Of a stretch of 64,000 nt of DNA, positions 33,016 to 41,038 are shown piece by piece. The notes beneath the pieces were generated by a model. It searched no databases. It was given only the letters and a program-made list of their open reading frames with translations, and was not told the origin of the DNA. Source of the DNA: Planctomycetia bacterium (GTDB lineage Bacteria > Planctomycetota > Planctomycetia > Gemmatales > Gemmataceae). The position numbers and the translations under genes are program-made. How positions within the stretch are numbered: the stretch's first letter is position 1; each line of letters begins with the position of its first letter. Location: NCBI GenBank assembly GCA_005772955.1, contig SXID01000075.1, positions 1 to 64,000 on the forward strand. The letters run 5' to 3'.

Positions 33016-33112
33016 AGAACCTCTCCCCCCAACCCCCTCCCCTAAGAAGGGAGGGGGAGCAAGACTCCGAAGCCCCTCCCTTCTTAGGGGAGGGGTTGGG
33101 GAGGGGTTCTTC
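33014..33112. repeat. Long palindrome filling the gap between mfnB and the next ATG
   Basis: An inverted repeat with arms of about 40 bases (starting GAAGAACCTCTCCCCCCAAC and ending with its near-complement GGGGAGGGGTTCTTC). It begins inside the mfnB stop codon and ends at the base before the next ATG, so the GGGGAGGGG of its right arm is the only possible ribosome binding site of the following gene. Confidence 0.75.
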
Positions 33113-33631
33113 ATGACCGACCCGTTCCTCACGCTCGTTACCGAAGCACTGAACCTGATGCACCCGCGATTCGCCGCGGCGCACGGCTTGGCGTACTCCG
33201 CGAGCGAAGCCGAAGAACCGCCCGCGGCGCGCAAGGTGCGCGAGCGGTCGTTCGTGATGGAGTTCTACCACGAGTTTCGCCGGATGTGGGATCAGGCCGT
33301 GCCCGTGCAACGCGGGCTGGGCCACGTCTTGATTCAAGCCGACCCCGACGCCGGCGCGCGAACGCCCGACTTGCTCTTCTGGAAGCTCGGTGAACGCGGC
33401 GCACACGACGAACGCCTCGCGGCGGTGTCGTTCGCGTTCCTGACGAACCCGAACGCGGTGAACGCCGATCAGACGCTCCTGGCGAGGTTCCGCGACAAAC
33501 CGGGGTATTCTCGCGCGATAAGCGTCGTGATTGGGCAGCGTGCGGACCTGCCAGCCGACGATGTGCGTACGCCAGATGGCGTCGCAGTGCTGTTCTTCGA
33601 TACTGAGAAGTGGCAAGCGGTTGGGGCGTAA
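33113..33631 (+). CDS. Hypothetical protein, possible nuclease fold
   Basis: A 172-residue soluble protein that I cannot place in a family. It has RERSFVMEFYHEFRRMWDQA (E residues at about 46 and 50) and HVLIQADPDAGARTPDLLFWKLGE, a layout that loosely resembles a PD-(D/E)xK nuclease core (E, then PD, then a strand), but the order and spacing are not convincing. Both ends are bounded by inverted repeats. The start codon directly follows a palindromic element. Confidence 0.65.
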   Translation: MTDPFLTLVTEALNLMHPRFAAAHGLAYSASEAEEPPAARKVRERSFVMEFYHEFRRMWDQAVPVQRGLGHVLIQADPDAGARTPDLLFWKLGERGAHDERLAAVSFAFLTNPNAVNADQTLLARFRDKPGYSRAISVVIGQRADLPADDVRTPDGVAVLFFDTEKWQAVGA

Positions 33632-33637
33632 ACGAAG

Positions 33638-33667
33638 CAAGCCGCCCCATCGCAATGGGGCGGCTTG
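33638..33667. terminator. Hairpin between convergent genes
   Basis: CAAGCCGCCCCAT pairs perfectly with ATGGGGCGGCTTG around CGCA. It lies seven bases after the stop of the 172-residue protein gene and faces the convergent sigma-factor gene. Confidence 0.65.
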
Positions 33668-33723
33668 GTGGCTTTATTCACTTCTGCGAAGCGGGTTTGA
33701 ACTCCTTGGGGGGAAGCGGGCAC

Positions 33724-34731
33724 TCACTCCAGCAGGAGGGTCGGCTCCCAGCCAACGCGTTCGGCGTTGGCCTTCAGCTTTTCCAGCGCGCGATTCTGAA
33801 TCTGGCGGACCCGCTCCTTCGAAATACGGAGCAGGTGGCCGATCTGGCGCAGGCTGTGGGTGCCGTTGCCGGTCAGCCCGAAGCGGAGGTCCAACACCTT
33901 CCGCTCACGCGGCCGGAGGTTCTCCATCAGGAACGCGAGCGCTTCTTGCCGCTCGTTGTTCTCCTGCATCACCAACGTGCCCGTGTCCGGCATCGCCTCG
34001 GTCAACTTGAAATCGCTGTCGTCGTCGAGGACGGCGTTAAGGCTGACGGGCGTGCGGGTCGCGGTCTGAAGGTGGGTGAGGTGTTCGAGCGAACTACCGG
34101 TACGGCTGGCGAGTTCTTGCGGGCTGGGCAGGTGCTTCCCGCCGTGCGCCAAGGCTTCGCTCTCCTGCTGAAGGAGACCAAGTTCCTGAAGGTGGTGCGG
34201 GCTGAGGCTCACGAGGTGCGATTGACGAGCAACCGCGATCTGGAGCGTTTGACGAATCCACCACGTCGCATAGGTCGCGAGGCGAGTGCCGTGGCTCACG
34301 TCGAAGCGATCGATCGCCTGCATCAGGCCGCAGACGGCTTCTTGGAGGAGATCGCTGTAGGCGAGGCTGTGGTGGCGGAACCGCTTGGCAACGTGGGCCG
34401 CGAGCCGGATGTTGGCGCTGGCGAGTCGGTGCTTGTAGTGAACGTAGCGGTCGCGGAGGCGGCGGACGGCAATCACATCACAGCGGGCTTCGGTGCAGTG
34501 TTCGCGGATGAACTGGGCCATCGGCCACGGTTCAAGCGGCGGCCGCACGGCGCGAAGTTCGTTCGGGTAGTGGCGGAGAAGAACGCGGACCAGTTCGCTC
34601 TTACAGTCCCAGAAACTGGTAAGTAACTCGCGTTCTTCTTCTGGCGTCAGCAGGTCCGAGGAGAATGTCGTGAGGGATGTATCTTCAACCTTCGCGGATT
34701 GTCCGGATCGCGTTCGCCTGGCAGTCTTCAT
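33724..34731 (-). CDS. Sigma-70 family RNA polymerase sigma factor
   Basis: A 335-residue protein. Region 2 is clear (SLAYSDLLQEAVCGLMQAID, then RFDVSHGTRLATYATWWIRQ, residues about 130-170), including the -10-binding helix. Region 3 (PSPQELASRTGSSLEHLTHL) and region 4 (LRPRERKVLDLRFGL, then LRQIGHLLRISKERVRQIQN) follow, so the -35-binding helix-turn-helix is intact. Region 1.1 is missing and the N-terminus before region 2 is unusual, which suggests an alternative (group 2/3) rather than the housekeeping factor. No anti-sigma lies beside it. Confidence 0.9.
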   Translation of the reverse strand: MKTARRTRSGQSAKVEDTSLTTFSSDLLTPEEERELLTSFWDCKSELVRVLLRHYPNELRAVRPPLEPWPMAQFIREHCTEARCDVIAVRRLRDRYVHYKHRLASANIRLAAHVAKRFRHHSLAYSDLLQEAVCGLMQAIDRFDVSHGTRLATYATWWIRQTLQIAVARQSHLVSLSPHHLQELGLLQQESEALAHGGKHLPSPQELASRTGSSLEHLTHLQTATRTPVSLNAVLDDDSDFKLTEAMPDTGTLVMQENNERQEALAFLMENLRPRERKVLDLRFGLTGNGTHSLRQIGHLLRISKERVRQIQNRALEKLKANAERVGWEPTLLLE

Positions 34732-35310
34732 AGCGCCGTTTCCTGTTTACGTCGGATGAGGTTCATGGATGGTTACCGGGCTTCGCGCCGGAACTTACAA
34801 ACGGGATACGGTGGTGGCGTTGCCTCGCGCAATTTGTTGGCGAGGGGGAAAAAAAATCCCCGACTCGATCTGAGAGTCTTTGCGAGTCAACGGTTTCGTC
34901 CCCAATCCGGCGGGTCGTAAGATGGCCGGTTGTGGGCAATTCCGTCGGTCGAGACGGCCCAGTCGAGCCGGCGGCAGCACGGCTCGTATCGCGTGGTATT
35001 CCGGGGGTCGGCCCCCATTTAACAGACCGATTGTAGGCGGTATTTCTCCGCCGATCAAGCGGCAAGACGAATAAAATCGACAATTTCTCCTCTCCTTCTC
35101 CACTCTTTTTTCAGAGTCGCTCCAGTTTTCCGAACGGACATCCCCCAAATCCTTCCAGAGCATAAACTTCCCAAAACACCCGACCGGTAATTTTCGCCTC
35201 TTCGCTTAAAGTTACGTCCGGTGCGCAACGGTTGGTCGGTCGTGTTCTAGATTGCGCCCATGTATCCCGTGCTCCCGCAACCTTCTGCCCGGGTGGGGGC
35301 AGGCCCGTTC
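34732..35310. other. Long divergent intergenic region
   Basis: Nearly 580 bases between the divergent sigma-factor and REC-GGDEF genes. It should hold both promoters. AT-rich runs occur near 34850 (a run of eight A) and at 35070-35110. No gene, tRNA or strong hairpin is visible. Confidence 0.45.
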
Positions 35311-36378
35311 ATGAATGTGACCCGCTACAAGTGTTCGGCGCTTGTGATTGACGACGACCCCTCGATCCTGGCCGTTCTGACGGGCCAACTCGGGGCCGAC
35401 TTCGACGTGATCACAGCCTGTACTGCCGAGCAGGCGCGCGCAATCCTGTCGCAACGGTCCGTTGACATCGTCCTGTCGGATCTGCTGTTACCCGACGAAA
35501 CCGGCTTGTCGCTGCTCGACTGGGTTCGCCGCACCTCACCCCGCACCGCACGCGTACTCATCACGGGCGCCGCCAAGATGCAGGACGCAGTGGACGCCAT
35601 CAACCACAGTCAGGTCCACCGGCTCGTGCTCAAACCGTGGCGCGCCGAGGATCTGCTCATGACGCTCCGCGCCATCGCCCGCAATCTGCTCATGGAACGC
35701 AGCCACGAACACCTGCTGGACGAACTCCGCAACCTCAATCTGGAACTGGAGCAGCGGGTTCAGACGCGAACGCAGGAACTCGAACACGCACTCGGCCAAC
35801 TCCAACAAGCGAACCTGATTCTGGAAAAGATGGCCGCGACCGACCCGCTGACCGGGCTGGCGAACCGGCGTGCGATCGACACCCTCGCGCGCAAGGAACT
35901 CCAGCGTCGCGCCCGGCTCCCGGTGCCGATCGCGGTGCTCTGGGTCGATGCGGACCACTTCGGGCGCATCAACAAGGACTATTCCCAAATTGCCGGCGAT
36001 CAGGTGCTGGTCTGGCTCACGGACATCTTGCAGTCGTCGCTCCGCACGACCGACTCGCTCGGGCGCGTGGGCGGGGAAGAGTTCCTGGTACTCGCGCCAG
36101 GCACGGACCTCACCGGCGCGGAGGTACTCGCAGAGCGTCTGCGAGCGAGCGTCGAGTCTGCGGGAACCGCGTACAATGGCCACCCAATCCGCATGACAGT
36201 CAGTCTCGGCGTCGCGGTCGCGGAGGCTGGCACGTCCACCAGTTACGAGCAACTCCGCGAGATCGCGGCCGACGCGCTCCGCGAGGCGAAGCACACCGGG
36301 CGCAACCGCGCGGTGATCCGCCTCATCCCGCCCACTTCGGAAGAGAAAGGGAAAGGGGGAGAAAGGATGAAGGGATGA
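35311..36378 (+). CDS. Response regulator with GGDEF diguanylate cyclase output
   Basis: A 355-residue protein if the ATG at 35311 (preceded by GGGGGCAGG) is used; an upstream ATG at 35260 would add 17 residues but has no ribosome binding site. A REC domain (ALVIDDDPS acidic pocket, VLSDLLLPDETGL phosphoacceptor Asp, VLITGAA, VLKPW lysine) is followed by a coiled coil (LELEQRVQTRTQELEHALGQ) and a GGDEF domain with DPLTGLANRR, VDADHFGRINKDY and the active GGEEF. An RTTD inhibitory site stands five residues before GGEEF. It should make c-di-GMP when phosphorylated. The last residues (PPTSEEKGKGG...) come from a palindrome. Confidence 0.92.
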   Translation: MNVTRYKCSALVIDDDPSILAVLTGQLGADFDVITACTAEQARAILSQRSVDIVLSDLLLPDETGLSLLDWVRRTSPRTARVLITGAAKMQDAVDAINHSQVHRLVLKPWRAEDLLMTLRAIARNLLMERSHEHLLDELRNLNLELEQRVQTRTQELEHALGQLQQANLILEKMAATDPLTGLANRRAIDTLARKELQRRARLPVPIAVLWVDADHFGRINKDYSQIAGDQVLVWLTDILQSSLRTTDSLGRVGGEEFLVLAPGTDLTGAEVLAERLRASVESAGTAYNGHPIRMTVSLGVAVAEAGTSTSYEQLREIAADALREAKHTGRNRAVIRLIPPTSEEKGKGGERMKG

Positions 36379-36451
36379 CAGGAGCAATGGCAGCGCCTCC
36401 GTTTTGTCTCCCTCCCCTCTCCCTTCACTCCTTCTCTTCCGAAGTGGGCGG
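36328..36451. repeat. Inverted repeat spanning the ends of two convergent genes
   Basis: Perfect 20-base arms (CCGCCCACTTCGGAAGAGAA at 36328-36347 and its complement at 36432-36451) flank a purine-rich/pyrimidine-rich centre. The arms encode PPTSEEK at the C-terminus of both the GGDEF protein and the convergent MFS transporter. It also acts as the only apparent transcription stop between them. Confidence 0.75.
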
Positions 36452-37687
36452 TTCGCGGAACAACACCGCGAACACCACCAGCGCGACGACGTAGCCCACC
36501 AGCGGCACCAACCACACCGCCGACCAGTTCGTCGCAGTGCCCACGCGGTTCGCCTGCACCACGTTCCCCGCGAGGAAGTTCCCCACCAGCACGGCCGGAC
36601 CGCTGCCCAGGAACGTCACGAGCGATTGCGCCCCGGCCCGCAGATGCGGCGGCGCCTCGCGGTCCACGAAGTACGAGCCGAGCAACCCGTAAAACGCATA
36701 CCCCCACCCGTGCATCGGCAGCCCGACCGCCACGATCCCCGGCACGTTCGCCGCGTACAACAGCGCGTTTCTCAGGACCAACCCAACCAAGCCCACGAGC
36801 ATCAGGTGTTTGAGCTTAAACCGGCGCAACAGAAACGGCGTCGCGGCCATGCAGCCGATTTCGCACACCTGCGCCAGGGTCATGATCACCTCTGGCGAGA
36901 GTTGCCCATACGCGCCAAGGTCGACTTCCACGCCGAGATCTTTCAAGTAAGGTGAAACGAACAACCCATAGAACTGATTCATCAAATTACACAACAGCAG
37001 CACGCCCGCGAACACCACGAACGACCGGTCGCGGAACATCTTGATCGCGGGCAGCCCGATCACTTCGCGAATCGGGCGCCCGTGGCCCTTCGGCGGCGTG
37101 TGCGGCAGCGCCAGCGCAAACACCGCGAGGACGCCCGACGTGATCGCTGAAAGGTAAAGCGGTTGGGGCGAGATTGGGTTCATCACCCACCCCGTCACGA
37201 TGCCCGCGACAACCCACCCAACCGTGCCCACGAGCCGCACGTACCAGAACGTGCCGCCCTCCCCGGGCAGGTTGCGGAAGCTGATGACAACGGTGAGCGT
37301 GAGCGTGATCTGCGTGCCAATCGCGTAGCCCAACACAAGCCAGAACAGCGGCCACACGGCGTCGTCGGGGTTCGCCGTGGTGCCGTCGTAGGTGTCGCAC
37401 CAGACCGCGGCGCCACCCATCAGAGCCGCCATGACCGCGTGCGTGACCGCGATCACCTTTTCCACCGCGAACCATCGGTCAGCGAGCAACCCGACGACCA
37501 TCGGCGTGACGATCGCGCCGACGCAGAACGTTGCATAGATGTAACCGACGTGTGTGGGTTTGAAGTCCAAGCCGCCGGCGCCCGCGACGGTCTGAAGATA
37601 TCGCGTCAGCGGAACGATAAGCCCCGCCAGCCCGAAGTACTGTAGGAACATCATCGCGGCGAGCCGTCCTGGCACCGAACCGAACAT
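36425..37687 (-). CDS. MFS transporter, nucleoside:H+ symporter-like
   Basis: A 420-residue protein with about 12 membrane segments. The opening LAAMMFLQYFGLAGLIVPLTRYL, a central split loop (LPHTPPKGHGRPI) and PMHGWGYAFYGLLGSYFVDRE resemble the NupG/XapB (NHS) branch of the major facilitator superfamily, and the sequence lies close to planctomycete nucleoside-type MFS proteins. Likely inner-membrane uptake of nucleosides; substrate not proven. The start at MFGSVP has GGGAGA before it. The final REPPTSEEKE is encoded by an inverted repeat shared with the facing gene. Confidence 0.82.
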   Translation of the reverse strand: MFGSVPGRLAAMMFLQYFGLAGLIVPLTRYLQTVAGAGGLDFKPTHVGYIYATFCVGAIVTPMVVGLLADRWFAVEKVIAVTHAVMAALMGGAAVWCDTYDGTTANPDDAVWPLFWLVLGYAIGTQITLTLTVVISFRNLPGEGGTFWYVRLVGTVGWVVAGIVTGWVMNPISPQPLYLSAITSGVLAVFALALPHTPPKGHGRPIREVIGLPAIKMFRDRSFVVFAGVLLLCNLMNQFYGLFVSPYLKDLGVEVDLGAYGQLSPEVIMTLAQVCEIGCMAATPFLLRRFKLKHLMLVGLVGLVLRNALLYAANVPGIVAVGLPMHGWGYAFYGLLGSYFVDREAPPHLRAGAQSLVTFLGSGPAVLVGNFLAGNVVQANRVGTATNWSAVWLVPLVGYVVALVVFAVLFREPPTSEEKE

Positions 37688-37710
37688 CGGATCTCCCGCT
37701 GGCACGTGTG

Positions 37711-37809
37711 ATACCAAGTCGGGTTGAAGCGTAACCGTGTGCTTGTCTGTTGCCCTCTCCCGCAAGGGGAGAGGGACAGTGCGCGGTTACTCCCAACACG
37801 ACTTGGTAT
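37711..37809. repeat. Palindromic element upstream of the MFS gene
   Basis: Outer arms ATACCAAGTCGGGTTG and CAACACGACTTGGTAT match with one mismatch. Inside are GTAACCG/CGGTTAC and a central CCCTCTCCC/GGGAGAGGG hairpin. It starts 23 bases before the MFS start codon (minus strand) and has no coding capacity. Confidence 0.65.
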
Positions 37810-37953
37810 GAGAGACACCCCGGTGTTGTATCGACGCCACGCGGAACGGATGAGGACAACCAAAAGTGCAGCCCGACGCGCTGACCACGCTTGCATTTTC
37901 GCGGCACTGCGGTTCAATAGTCGTGAGCAACCCACCGACATCCTGAGGCTGCA

Positions 37954-38469
37954 GTGCCTATTACCTTCGATTGTGCGTGCGGGAAGTCACTCCGCGTCCC
38001 CGATGAACACGCCGGACGCCGGGTAAAGTGCCCCGCGTGCAGTGTCATCAGCATCGTGCCCGCGCCGGAACCGCAGTTCGAGGTGGTCGAAGACACGTCC
38101 GTTCCGCTCGTCTCGCCTCCTCCGAGGGCCCGACCCGTTGCGAAGCCGGCCACCTCCCAAACCGATGATGACGACGATGACGACGACCGCGCGTATGGCG
38201 TGGCGAAGTCGAACCGCCACGACGATGACGACGAGGAAGAAGAACGCCCGCGCAAGAAGAAAAAGAAGAAGCGCCGCCCGCCGCCGCAGGATGACTCCGG
38301 GGGCAGTTCCGGGGGCGGGGGCGGGGTGGCCGGCGGCGCCCTGATGATGCTGATCGCGGTCGTGTGGTTCGTACTCGGATTGGTGAACGACTGGGTCTTC
38401 TTCTACCCACCGATCCTGTTCATCCTCGGCCTCATCGCGTTCTTCAAAGGCTTGGCCGGCGAGGAATAG
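37954..38469 (+). CDS. Zinc-ribbon protein with acidic/basic linker and membrane helices
   Basis: A 171-residue protein starting at GTG. The N-terminus FDCACGKSLRVPDEHAGRRV and then KCPACS is a zinc ribbon (CxC...CPxC) typical of planctomycetes. A highly charged linker follows: a run of eight Asp, then DDDDEEEERPRKKKKKKRRP. After a Gly-rich stretch come two hydrophobic helices (LMMLIAVVWFVLGLV and PPILFILGLIAFFKGLA). The ribbon probably faces the cytoplasm with the C-terminus in the membrane. Function unknown. It heads a group of three small membrane-protein genes. Confidence 0.75.
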   Translation: MPITFDCACGKSLRVPDEHAGRRVKCPACSVISIVPAPEPQFEVVEDTSVPLVSPPPRARPVAKPATSQTDDDDDDDDRAYGVAKSNRHDDDDEEEERPRKKKKKKRRPPPQDDSGGSSGGGGGVAGGALMMLIAVVWFVLGLVNDWVFFYPPILFILGLIAFFKGLAGEE

Positions 38470-38546
38470 GAGACCCGAATCCCGGTGGCCCGCGCCGCGT
38501 CCCGGGTACGATGCACCCCATCTGGTGTCGCGGGGGCGAGGCGCAA

Positions 38547-38978
38547 ATGGAACTGGCAGGCCTGTTTCTCGGGTGCGGGGGCGCGCTAGTCGCGCTGTTC
38601 GTCGGCCTGTTGCTCGCGTCCGTGATCTTGCGCGGGGCGGTGGCGCTCGCGAACCGCCTCCTGGGCCCGGTCAAGCCGCCCGACATGTTCGGCCAGTGGG
38701 ACGACTGGGACTCGGACGAACCCGCCCCGAAACCGCGAAAGAACCCGAACCGAGCGATCCCCGAACCGAACCTTGCAACCGCGATGCTCGTCGCCTTCAT
38801 CTCCGGAATCGTCAACTGTTGCGGCTACATCGTCTGCGTGATCCTCGCGGAGGAGACGTTCGACCTTCGCGGACTGGATGCGTGGGCGCCGTTTGCGATG
38901 CTCCTCGTCCTCAGCCTGCCGATCACCGGCTTGATCCTGACGATAGAGCGCGTTTGGGAACGGGGTAGCGTTGTTTAA
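38547..38978 (+). CDS. Membrane protein, paralogue of the next gene
   Basis: A 143-residue protein with about four hydrophobic helices. An N-terminal helix (LFLGCGGALVALFVGLLLAS) and RGAVALANRLLG, an acidic cytoplasmic loop (WDDWDSDEPAPKP), then IPEPNLATAMLVAFISGIVN. The layout and the IPEP(N/D)L motif match the gene at 39325-39945, so the two are paralogues. Start at 38547 is preceded by GCGAGG; an ATG at 38511 is possible. Function unknown. Confidence 0.7.
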   Translation: MELAGLFLGCGGALVALFVGLLLASVILRGAVALANRLLGPVKPPDMFGQWDDWDSDEPAPKPRKNPNRAIPEPNLATAMLVAFISGIVNCCGYIVCVILAEETFDLRGLDAWAPFAMLLVLSLPITGLILTIERVWERGSVV

Positions 38979-39038
38979 CGAGCCGCGACCGCAAGGGAGT
39001 GGTTGAGCTTTGCCGCTCCCTTGCGGTCGCGGTTCGTT
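38977..39038 (+). terminator. Long hairpin overlapping a stop codon
   Basis: AACGAGCCGCGACCGCAAGG... pairs over 23 positions (one G-T) with CTCCCTTGCGGTCGCGGTTC..., around a 16-base loop. It begins within the TAA of the upstream gene and separates it from the gene remnant downstream. Confidence 0.65.
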
Positions 39039-39069
39039 GAGGTGCTACGCATTTCCGGAAAGCGCTCTA

Positions 39070-39204
39070 GTCCTCGTGGTACTCCTGCCGACCACGTTCT
39101 GGCGGGCCGCGCTTGTCGCGTTCCTGCACTCCATGATCGTCTTCGTCATCGCGTTCGTCGCCGTGGGCGCGGTGTTCCTGGCGTTGGACACGGTCGGACC
39201 GTAA
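39070..39204 (+). pseudogene. C-terminal remnant of a third membrane-protein paralogue
   Basis: The frame reads VLVVLLPTTFWRAALVAFLH, then a hydrophobic helix ending at a TAA. This matches the end of the next gene (GLLPTSFPRALLVTLFLYLE, then a hydrophobic helix). The N-terminal two thirds are missing, so it appears to be the surviving tail of a deleted copy, possibly lost by recombination between paralogues. Confidence 0.55.
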
Positions 39205-39324
39205 CTCGCACCGGGACTCCCCGCGCGCGAAGACCGGTTTCGTTCTTGCTGGCATCTGGCGGAACCTTACAATCGCGTGAGTGTCGCACAATCAGGGTGC
39301 AATCTAGCCCAGGTTCTAACACGA

Positions 39325-39945
39325 ATGTTCGCGGAGGTTCCGGTGGGACTTCTCTTCGGTTGCGTCTGCGTTTTAATAGGCGCCTTCATCGGTCTCCTCA
39401 TCGTGTCGATCCTCCTCCGGGCCGCGGTGTGGATCACGAATAAGTGTCTCGGCTCGTCCGGCGGGTCGGGGCGCCGGCGGTCGTCCTACGAAGACGAGTG
39501 GGACGACGACTACGACCGCCCGTCGCGGCGGTACGGGAGTTCCTCGTCGGGCGGTATCCCGGAACCGGACCTATTCAAAGGCATGGGGATCACGCTCCTC
39601 GTCGGGATCGCCAATATTGTCATCGGCGTCATCATCGTTTTCGCGATGGTCGCGGTGGGTGGCGGAGGGGGCGGCGGGTTCGGTGGAGGCGGCGGGAACA
39701 ACCCGTTCGCGCCACAGCCCGGAGTTGACCCCGCGGTGCAAATCCTCGCGAACTGTTGCAGCACCATCCTCGGGTTCTTGATCTGGGCCGGCATTCTCAC
39801 GGGGTTGCTGCCAACCTCTTTCCCTCGCGCGCTGTTGGTCACGCTGTTCCTTTACCTGGAATTTTTCGCGCTCGGCATCATCCTCGTCATCATCGCGTTC
39901 GTCATCGGCTTCGCGGGTGCTGCCGGTGGCGGTGGGTTCCGGTAA
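39325..39945 (+). CDS. Membrane protein with Gly-rich loop
   Basis: A 206-residue protein with about five hydrophobic helices: LLFGCVCVLIGAFIGLLIVS, MGITLLVGIANIVIGVIIVF, a mid helix near LANCCSTILGFLIWAGIL, and two at the C-terminus. A charged loop (YEDEWDDDYDRPSRR) and the IPEPDLFKG motif follow the first helix, as in its upstream paralogue. A GGGGGGGFGGGGG loop sits mid-protein. The start could be the ATG at 39325 or a GTG at 39277; neither has a good ribosome binding site. Function unknown. Confidence 0.7.
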   Translation: MFAEVPVGLLFGCVCVLIGAFIGLLIVSILLRAAVWITNKCLGSSGGSGRRRSSYEDEWDDDYDRPSRRYGSSSSGGIPEPDLFKGMGITLLVGIANIVIGVIIVFAMVAVGGGGGGGFGGGGGNNPFAPQPGVDPAVQILANCCSTILGFLIWAGILTGLLPTSFPRALLVTLFLYLEFFALGIILVIIAFVIGFAGAAGGGGFR

Positions 39946-39949
39946 CTGC

Positions 39950-40783
39950 TCAGTCGTTGCTCGCTACAAACACCGGCTCCGCGCGTGGGCCGGTGAGGAT
40001 GCACGCCGTAAGCGGCTCGCGCATCCCGCCGCTCGTGTCGATGCGAATGCGCACCGCGTTCGCATCGGGCGCGTCCACCATGATGTGACCACTCACCTGC
40101 ACCTTCCCCGGCAGCGGGAGTGGGTGCGCTGACAACTTCTTGTCGGCGCCCAACCACACCGGGTATTCAGGCTTGAACAGCCGGTCCGTCTCGGTGCCGA
40201 ACCGCGGATTCACCGCGGCGCGATCCCACACCTTGCGATGCAAGCATTCGAGTTGCACCGTCGCGGCGCAGTCCAGTTCCGGCGACAGTCCGTTGTGCAA
40301 AAAGATGTGCCCTTCCGCCTCCGCGACCCACGGCAGGCTCGCGAGGAACGCGCGGTGTTCGACCGGCATTGATTCCTTGAGTGCCGCGAGTTCTCGCTCC
40401 CACTTCCCCTGCGGCATGTAATCCGGGGTGCGACCCAGGTAACTCAAGAACGTGTACCGGTTGTCGTAGGCCGCACCGTACCGCCATACCCAGTAGGCCG
40501 GTGGCGGACCGTCGTGCAAGCCGACCGCGTTCGACAGCGCGAGGTCGTGGTTGCCCATCACGCACGTGCTCCCGGGCTTCTCCGCGATCAACTCCACCAC
40601 ACGCGACACGAGTTCCTTTACGGTGGAATGCCGGTCCACGAGATCACCGAGGAAGACGAGCTTCGCGTTCGGCCACTCGGGGCGCCGCCGCAACTTCACG
40701 AGAAGCTTGTCGAGCCACTCGACACGCCCGTGCAGGTCACCGATAGCGATGACGGGATAACTCACCTGAGTTGGCAACTGCAT
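39950..40783 (-). CDS. Calcineurin-like metallophosphatase
   Basis: A 277-residue protein with the complete metallophosphatase set: GDLHGR (Asp and His metal ligands, residues about 15-20), GDLVDR (about 46-51), GNHD (about 77-80), a later histidine in IFLHNGLSPEL, and SGHIMVD near the end. The GDLVDR and GNHD forms are those of PPP-type Ser/Thr phosphatases and diadenosine tetraphosphatases. It is cytoplasmic, with no signal. The substrate could be a phosphoprotein or dinucleotide. The stop lies four bases after the convergent membrane-protein gene. Confidence 0.87.
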   Translation of the reverse strand: MQLPTQVSYPVIAIGDLHGRVEWLDKLLVKLRRRPEWPNAKLVFLGDLVDRHSTVKELVSRVVELIAEKPGSTCVMGNHDLALSNAVGLHDGPPPAYWVWRYGAAYDNRYTFLSYLGRTPDYMPQGKWERELAALKESMPVEHRAFLASLPWVAEAEGHIFLHNGLSPELDCAATVQLECLHRKVWDRAAVNPRFGTETDRLFKPEYPVWLGADKKLSAHPLPLPGKVQVSGHIMVDAPDANAVRIRIDTSGGMREPLTACILTGPRAEPVFVASND

Positions 40784-40806
40784 CAGTCTCTCACCTTCCG
40801 AACGTG

Positions 40807-40990
40807 TGGTTCATTCCAGCTCAAGGTAGGTCACTCGCTCCGCGAGTGACACCTTCGGGACAGTCGCAACGCACCACAACCGTAAACGCGCAACCCGCGG
40901 AGCGAGTCGCCTACCTTGAACTGCAACGAACCACAACCGTAAACGCGCAACTCGCGGAGCGAGTCGCCTACCTTGAACTGCAACGAACCA
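40807..40990. repeat. Palindromic MITE-like element, copy 2, with a 57-bp tandem duplication
   Basis: This is the same family as 11164-11300, in opposite orientation: the reverse complement carries GTGGTGCGTTG, GTCCCGAAGGTGTCACTCGC and GTGACCTACCTTGAG. The arms read TGGTTC..CAGCTCAAGGTAGG and its near-complement. Internally a 57-bp unit is repeated twice in tandem (40870-40926 and 40927-40983) with two differences. It lies between divergent genes and has no coding capacity. Confidence 0.78.
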
Positions 40991-41038
40991 CTAGATTGCA
41001 CACTGACATGTTACTTGATCGACACGCGGAGAGCCGCC

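Noticed and set aside
40870-40983. Short CRISPR-like array
   Set aside because: The 57-bp units are adjacent, with no unique spacers, and belong to a palindromic element that also occurs at 11164.
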